From Candidatus Gallipaludibacter merdavium (GTDB lineage Bacteria > Bacteroidota > Bacteroidia > Bacteroidales > Paludibacteraceae): 37,296 nucleotides of DNA. Position numbers and translations under genes: made by a program. Positions 33,041 to 37,296 of the stretch are shown one piece after another. Numbering within the stretch: the first letter of the stretch is position 1; each line of letters begins with the position of its first letter. Where the stretch lies: the NCBI GenBank assembly GCA_017694875.1, contig JADIMG010000109.1, forward strand, positions 1 to 37,296. Reading direction: 5' to 3'. The notes beneath the pieces are model-generated. The model was not told where the DNA came from and ran no database searches. It worked only from the letters and a program-made list of their open reading frames with translations.

Positions 33041-35599
33041 TTATTGCTTTATGAATCTACTGTTTCCCAAACTGTTTCCCATTTGGGCCTGTATGAAATA
33101 AATGCCTTTCTGAAGATGCTCTACATCAATCGTAGCTTGCGTAGCATGAATGGTCTGCTGTCCAACCAATTGCCCTGTGGCCGAATAAATGCGAATGCCA
33201 TCCATGTTGTCTTCTGCCATTATATGCAACTCATTGCTCACTGGATTCGGATAAAGTGTAAAGGTCTTTTCTGCCTGCACTTGCGGGAGGGCTGTTCCAT
33301 CACAATCAATCTCCGAAGCCATACCTGTTTCCAAATTGATGCCATAACATCCGGATTCTTCGGTATAAAGGTCATCGGTTTGTGCAGCACCGGATGTCTT
33401 TCCATCGTTAAAAATGAAATTGATACCTTCTATTGACATGTCAAAAGTATAGCTCCACCATCCGTTGCCTTCATCGTTAATGACTGCTCCTGGCCATTTG
33501 GCATCTTCTCCACCGGGATAAACATTACCATTGTCGTCCCAAGCCCACAAATAGACCGTGGTCCAGTTTGCCGGTTTCCAAAAACGTACTGTAATTGGTT
33601 CTGTACGAGGCGCAGTTTCATATACATGTGTTTGTACATCAGTCTGACCACCTTCACCCACAGCAAAAGCCTTGAGGGTGGTATTGGTTGTTCCGATCTC
33701 AATCGGAGCCGTATATCTGGTAGAAGCCGTTGTCGGTTCTGTACCGTCCAAAGTATAATAAATATCTATTGCATTGAGTGCATCGAGGGTCACAGTCACT
33801 CCACCCACGTATTTTCCTCCGGCAGGATTGACAATCAATTTGGGCGCTGGTGCTGCATTGGTTTTAGTGTACATCGCCCAATTATTACCGCTTGCAGCTT
33901 TTTCATAGCCGGCTGGAGTAACATCCGACCCGCTACCACTACCGATTTTCACCATTAACGTACCGTTTTTGCCTGTAACAGTTGCCACATATTTGTCGGT
34001 GCCATAATCATTGACCACAACTGTACTTTCATTGTGAACACCCACCGCCTTACGGGCCAAAACCATTTTCTTAATATCTTCTTTGTAGCGTGCCCAATGC
34101 GGATAGAACACACAAGGAATACCTGGGCTACTCAAGATAAATGCATTGGCTTGAAGGATAAGGTCTTTGCTTCCAATAGGGGCAAAATCATTATTATTAT
34201 CATCTCTCTCAAAGGTGTCATGGTTGTCCACCAAAGTAACTGCATATTTTTTGAGTCCACTATGAATCATTCCCGCCGGTTGGGGAGTTGTTCCGTTCAT
34301 CCACACCAATTTAGACAAGTCTCCTTTAGCCAAGCCATTATTCAAACCGTTAAACTTCAGCGAGAAATCGAAAGCGGTGGAGCGGTTTCCCGTACCATTG
34401 ACCCAACTGTTAAGCAAATCATAATTTCCGTCCAAATATTCACCTACGGAGAAATAACTTTGTGCAGCTTCGATGTATTGTCCGAAATATTGGGCACTGA
34501 AGCCTTTAGCCACATCAAAACGCCAACCGTCATACTTCATTTCATCCTTCATCCATTTCAGATAGGCTTCCACAGCTTCCTGTACATAAGGATTGGTATG
34601 GTCGAGGTCGCGGGCTGACGCATATTTTTCGCCTGTATCATTTGCACCAGTAGCTGCACCCTTGCAACTTCCTGTTCCAGAGGTGTTCACCTCGTCGTCA
34701 CGACAGATATGGGCAGCTGTGAGCTGGAATTGTCCGTATTCTCCGAAATCTTCCGCCCAGAAATCGCACCACGAACTCTTGTTGTCTCTGTGATTAACCA
34801 CAATATCGGCAATCACTTTCGCACCACCTGCATGCAAGTTGGCAATCAACTGTTCCAGTTTGGCACGCGAGCCATGTGCACTGTTCTGGTTGCACCATTG
34901 GCTGGGGTGATAGCCCGTTCCACCGCTACTCTTGGCAGAAGGTGCAATCCACACCATATCGAAATAGGCAGCCATTTCACTGGCCTGTTCGTTAAGCGCA
35001 CTCCACTGGGTAGTGCCATATTTGGCATCTGTTTCATCGGTTGAATAAGAATCCCAATAGAACGCCTGCAACATCACATCAGTGCTTTGACTGGGAACTG
35101 AAGAAGTATAGTCGCCCGGTTGGTAATCAGAAGGTTGGTCTGGCTCCGGATCAGGGTCTAGCTCTGGTTCGGGATCAGGGTCTGGTTCGGGTTCTGGTTC
35201 TTGGTCTGGATTCTCACCTACTTCATCACATCCGGTGGCTGCTTCTATATAGATGATATCATCCTGATATTTCATTTTTACATAAATACTATAACAGCCA
35301 GCCGTATTGCATGTTATACCCGCAGAAGAAGCGGTAAATCCTTCAAAAGCGCCATAAGGATCCAAATTACTTATTGCCCATGCAGCATCACTTCCTTCAT
35401 CATATACAGTAATTACATCACCATTGTTTAAGGAAACAGGAGAAGCCTTGTATTGTGTACGTCCTTGGGCATCTGCCTCACCGACAGCCACTGCCGGATA
35501 ATCAGTCGTCCCATTAACACGGACAAAATAGGGTTCTGCATAAAGAGCTGTCCAACAAAGCAGACAGAATAAGAGGAGTGTAGTAAATTGTTTTTTCAT
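33041..35599 (-). CDS. Secreted GH13 alpha-amylase with CBM26-like module and T9SS sorting domain
   Basis: 852 residues. Signal peptide 1-21; an N-terminal beta domain (22-124); an acidic Pro linker (131-157); a GH13 barrel starting TDVMLQAFYWDSY, a plant- and Bacillus-like alpha-amylase type, with ADIVVNHRDN (264-273). The catalytic residues are present: Asp362 in GWRFDVAKG, Glu387 in SVGEYLDG, Asp461 in LVDNHDTF. Then come a chitobiase-type C-terminal domain (IDIYYTLDGTEPTTAST), a CBM26-like module (about 690-775, ITVRFWKPANWTTVYLWAWD) and a textbook T9SS type A domain starting FTLYPNPVSNELHI. It differs in subfamily from the amylase at 19605. It is the first gene of the starch operon, next to its promoter. 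Confidence 0.94.
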   Translation of the reverse strand: MKKQFTTLLLFCLLCWTALYAEPYFVRVNGTTDYPAVAVGEADAQGRTQYKASPVSLNNGDVITVYDEGSDAAWAISNLDPYGAFEGFTASSAGITCNTAGCYSIYVKMKYQDDIIYIEAATGCDEVGENPDQEPEPEPDPDPEPELDPDPEPDQPSDYQPGDYTSSVPSQSTDVMLQAFYWDSYSTDETDAKYGTTQWSALNEQASEMAAYFDMVWIAPSAKSSGGTGYHPSQWCNQNSAHGSRAKLEQLIANLHAGGAKVIADIVVNHRDNKSSWCDFWAEDFGEYGQFQLTAAHICRDDEVNTSGTGSCKGAATGANDTGEKYASARDLDHTNPYVQEAVEAYLKWMKDEMKYDGWRFDVAKGFSAQYFGQYIEAAQSYFSVGEYLDGNYDLLNSWVNGTGNRSTAFDFSLKFNGLNNGLAKGDLSKLVWMNGTTPQPAGMIHSGLKKYAVTLVDNHDTFERDDNNNDFAPIGSKDLILQANAFILSSPGIPCVFYPHWARYKEDIKKMVLARKAVGVHNESTVVVNDYGTDKYVATVTGKNGTLMVKIGSGSGSDVTPAGYEKAASGNNWAMYTKTNAAPAPKLIVNPAGGKYVGGVTVTLDALNAIDIYYTLDGTEPTTASTRYTAPIEIGTTNTTLKAFAVGEGGQTDVQTHVYETAPRTEPITVRFWKPANWTTVYLWAWDDNGNVYPGGEDAKWPGAVINDEGNGWWSYTFDMSIEGINFIFNDGKTSGAAQTDDLYTEESGCYGINLETGMASEIDCDGTALPQVQAEKTFTLYPNPVSNELHIMAEDNMDGIRIYSATGQLVGQQTIHATQATIDVEHLQKGIYFIQAQMGNSLGNSRFIKQ
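35135..35209 (-). repeat. Acidic Pro (E/D-P) linker repeat
   Basis: About 25 codons of alternating Glu/Asp and Pro encoded by near-repeats of GGTTCGGGATCAG-type units (plus-strand view). It separates the N-terminal beta domain of the amylase from its barrel. Such repeats can change length by slippage. Confidence 0.65.
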
Positions 35600-35638
35600 G
35601 TTTACATCAGATTGAGGTTTTCAACTTTTAACACGTTG

Positions 35639-35670
35639 CAAAAATATCCAAACATATCATAGCAAACAAA
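35639..35670 (-). promoter_or_regulatory. Promoter of the starch operon
   Basis: On the minus strand a -33 TTTG (35667-35670) and an exact -7 TATTTTTG (35639-35646) are 20 bases apart. The first amylase's ATG is 39 bases beyond the -7 box. No similar pair was seen in the gaps between the seven downstream genes. Confidence 0.55.
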
Positions 35671-35860
35671 TAAAATCAACTGAACTGACAGATTAAGTAG
35701 ATGAACAAACAAATTAGTATGACCAACTGACAAAAGGATTACAAAAAGTAATAAAAGAATCATGTGTTCATTTAAAGAAATCAATAGAAAGAGATATCCG
35801 ATAACAGAACGTTTGTTTATTTGAAAAAATAATTGAAAAGCATAATGTGGTCCAAAATAT

Positions 35861-35900
35861 AAGATCGGCGGCTCGGCACTCGCCTTGCACAACTTTGAAT
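35861..35900 (+). repeat. Tandem promoter-type repeat, short unit
   Basis: Starts AAGATCGGCGGCTCGGCA and runs through CTCGCCTTGCAC to a CAACTTTG that is one base off a -7 box. It is immediately followed by a longer unit of the same sequence (35901-35980) and lacks only the internal palindrome of that unit. Confidence 0.7.
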
Positions 35901-35980
35901 AAGATAGGCGGTGGCTCGGCAGAAGCAAATCTGAAAACTCGTTTTCATTTGCCTCTGCACTCGCCTTGCACTATCTTTGC
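35901..35980 (+). repeat. Tandem promoter-type repeat, long unit with palindrome
   Basis: Starts AAGATAGGCGGTGGCTCGGCA, then carries about 38 extra bases (35922-35959) and resumes CTCGCCTTGCAC, ending in an exact -7 box. The extra bases, with three flanking ones, form an imperfect palindrome: GCAGA-GCAAAT-GAAAAC (35919-35938) against GTTTTC-ATTTGC-TCTGC (35941-35958). Confidence 0.7.
35948..35979 (+). promoter_or_regulatory. Promoter of the hydroxyacid-dehydrogenase-like gene
   Basis: A -33 TTTG (35948-35951) and an exact -7 TATCTTTG (35972-35979), 20 bases apart. The -33 box lies inside the right arm of the palindrome, so a protein bound there would block or alter polymerase binding. The ATG follows the -7 box by 20 bases. 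Confidence 0.6.
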
Positions 35981-35999
35981 TCCCGTAAAAAGAAACACC

Positions 36000-36899
36000 A
36001 TGAACAAATTTAAACGCATAGTAGCCGTTGACGAAACACGCCTCCACCAACAAGCTATCGTTGCACTACAAGAATGGAGCGATGAGGTTGTGATTTATCA
36101 TGATTTTCCAACAGAGGAAGAGGAAGTTATACGCAGAATAGGCAATGCCGATGCAGTATTAGTATCCTTTCGCACGCCCATCAGCGCCAATGTATTGAAT
36201 GCCTGCCCCAACATCCGATATATCGGCATGTGTTGTACCCTTTATTCACCCGAAAGCTGCAATGTGGCAGTGATTGAAGCGCAGAAACGTGGCATTCATG
36301 TTGTTGGGGTGAAAGATTATGGAGACGAAGGAGTGGTGGAATATGTCATCAGCGAGCTGGTGAGACTGTTGCATGGCTTTGGTGAGCACAAATGGTTGGA
36401 CGCACCCACCGAACTGACCGACAGAAAAATTGGTATCATCGGTTTAGGCAAAACGGGAAGCATGATAGCCGATGCACTCTTATTGTTTGGAGCACAGGTC
36501 TATTATTACAGCCGCCACCAAAAGCCAGAAGCCGAAGCCAAAGGCATCCACTATCTGCCATTGGCACAACTGCTCAAGGAGACGGAAATTGTCTGCACCT
36601 GCCTGCCACGTGATATTCATTTGTTGCAAGAAAAAGAATTTGAACTTTTGGGCGATGGAAAAATATTGGTCAACACATCGGTCGGACCAACTTTCAACAA
36701 GGAGGCTTTGAAAAAATGGCTGCACACGTGCCCGAACAGCTATTATTTGTGCGATGGCACCGGTATGGGCCATCTTGCTCCTGAACTAGAAGGACTTCAA
36801 CAGGTATTGTATACTCCCTCCATTTCGGGAATGACCATGCAGGCCGTGGAACGGCTATGCCAAAAAGCATTGGACAATATACGTAATTATCTGTCATAA
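36000..36899 (+). CDS. D-2-hydroxyacid dehydrogenase-like NAD-binding protein, catalytic residues apparently missing
   Basis: 299 residues from the ATG at 36000 (upstream in-frame codons lie in the promoter repeats). The N-terminal substrate-domain part is followed by the NAD-binding fold with IGIIGLGKTGSM (144-155), matching the D-isomer-specific family. The family normally uses an Arg after the N-T-x motif, a Glu and a late His in TPH. Here the equivalent sites read VNTSVGPTFN and LYTPSISGMT, so the Arg and His appear replaced by Val and Ser, and the Glu motif is unclear. It may bind NAD(H) but use different chemistry, or be a sensor. Similar Bacteroidales proteins are sometimes labelled dihydrofolate reductase, without support here. 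It is a single-gene unit. Confidence 0.8.
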   Translation: MNKFKRIVAVDETRLHQQAIVALQEWSDEVVIYHDFPTEEEEVIRRIGNADAVLVSFRTPISANVLNACPNIRYIGMCCTLYSPESCNVAVIEAQKRGIHVVGVKDYGDEGVVEYVISELVRLLHGFGEHKWLDAPTELTDRKIGIIGLGKTGSMIADALLLFGAQVYYYSRHQKPEAEAKGIHYLPLAQLLKETEIVCTCLPRDIHLLQEKEFELLGDGKILVNTSVGPTFNKEALKKWLHTCPNSYYLCDGTGMGHLAPELEGLQQVLYTPSISGMTMQAVERLCQKALDNIRNYLS

Positions 36900-37059
36900 A
36901 CCATTCCTATCAGCTTTGCATTCAGACACAACAAAAACGGTGTGTCATACTATGCAATCTGCATCGTTGCTATCAGGATTCAGGCTCGGTCATTTACGCC
37001 AGTAAACTCCCTGCGCCCTCACCTTCAGCGCCTTGCATCTTACATATTCTGACATACCT

Positions 37060-37104
37060 TAAAGGGGTTGTGCCAAAATGATTCAATTTGACACAACCCC
37101 TTTA
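37060..37104. terminator. Two-way hairpin terminator
   Basis: TAAAGGGGTTGTG (37060-37072) and CACAACCCCTTTA (37092-37104) form a perfect 13-base stem. It lies between the plus-strand dehydrogenase-like gene and the converging partial gene. The 160 bases between the dehydrogenase stop and this hairpin hold nothing recognisable. Confidence 0.8.
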
Positions 37105-37120
37105 CATATATCAGGAAAAA

Positions 37121-37296
37121 TTATTGCTTGTCCTGTTCCGTTTCCGCTGAAGGTTGCTCTGGCGTCTCTGGCGCATCGGGTACAACTGTTGAACCTAAAG
37201 GCAATTCCTTCTCTTCTTCATCTTCCTCCTCTGCCTTCTTCTCATTGGCCTCAATCAACTCATCCTGACGGGACTTCCATTTGCGCTCACCGAAAA
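37121..37296 (-). CDS. C-terminal end of an acidic protein, incomplete
   Basis: The last 58 codons of a minus-strand gene that runs off the window. It reads FGERKWKSRQDELIEANEKK, then a run rich in Glu and Asp, then a Pro/Thr/Glu tail ending TEQDKQ and a TAA stop at 37121. This looks like a disordered, charged C-terminus after a folded domain. The protein cannot be identified from this part. It stops just before the two-way terminator. Confidence 0.75.
   Translation of the reverse strand, partial: FGERKWKSRQDELIEANEKKAEEEDEEEKELPLGSTVVPDAPETPEQPSAETEQDKQ

Noticed and set aside
34034-34618. 194-codon plus-strand frame
   Set aside because: It is antisense to the GH13 barrel of the first amylase; catalytic residues on the minus strand decide the coding frame.
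19605-35599. Possible prophage or integrative element carrying the starch genes
   Set aside because: No integrase, mobilisation gene, tRNA or flanking direct repeats were seen at either end.
35847-35999. 51-codon extension of the dehydrogenase-like protein
   Set aside because: These codons fall in the promoter repeats and palindrome, before the predicted transcript start.

Overview
The window looks like a Bacteroidales chromosome segment, most likely from a Prevotellaceae-like organism. The evidence is fourfold. Promoters match the Bacteroidetes TTTG / TAnnTTTG pattern. Gene content is typical of the group (LytTR two-component system, DUF4268, ribBA beside an LptF/G permease, CorC beside a PpiD-like foldase). 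Classic Shine-Dalgarno sequences are scarce. Finally, there is a large set of secreted proteins ending in type IX secretion (T9SS) type A sorting domains. No tRNA, rRNA or CRISPR array was seen.

Region 1 (1-6236, minus strand) is one six-gene operon. In transcription order it holds a TolC-like outer-membrane factor, a MacA-like adaptor, a MacB-like ATPase, a MacB-like permease, a LytS-type histidine kinase and a LytTR response regulator. It is a tripartite exporter with its own sensor and regulator. The regulator stops resembling its family about 125 bases from the window edge, which suggests an inserted element or an assembly break.

Region 2 (6493-19394) is housekeeping and envelope biology. 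topB faces a PpiD-like periplasmic foldase across a strong two-way hairpin terminator. An LptF/G permease, ribBA, a short-chain dehydrogenase and a CorC-like protein form one minus-strand operon. A receiver-less LytTR regulator is coupled to a single-pass membrane protein with a phosphodiester-glycosidase-like domain, followed by DUF4268. Divergent from these are a WG-repeat lipoprotein and the peptidoglycan glycosyltransferase MtgA.

Region 3 (19605-35599, minus strand) is a 16-kb starch locus with one recognisable promoter at its head (35639-35670). It encodes two different GH13 alpha-amylases, one at each end, and four non-catalytic modular starch-binding proteins, including one of 1789 residues. 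All six have signal peptides, CBM-like modules and T9SS-type C-terminal tails. A seventh gene, directly before the giant one, encodes a 224-residue protein with an unusual C-terminal Pro/Asp-rich motif plus hydrophobic helix plus basic tail. There is no SusC/SusD pair, no regulator and no sugar importer here. The proteins probably act together outside the cell: the binding proteins hold starch and the amylases cut it. Four of the gaps between genes carry hairpins.

Region 4 (35600-37296) holds a tandem repeat/palindrome promoter element, a 2-hydroxyacid-dehydrogenase-like gene that seems to lack the usual catalytic residues, a two-way terminator, and the C-terminal end of an acidic protein running off the window.
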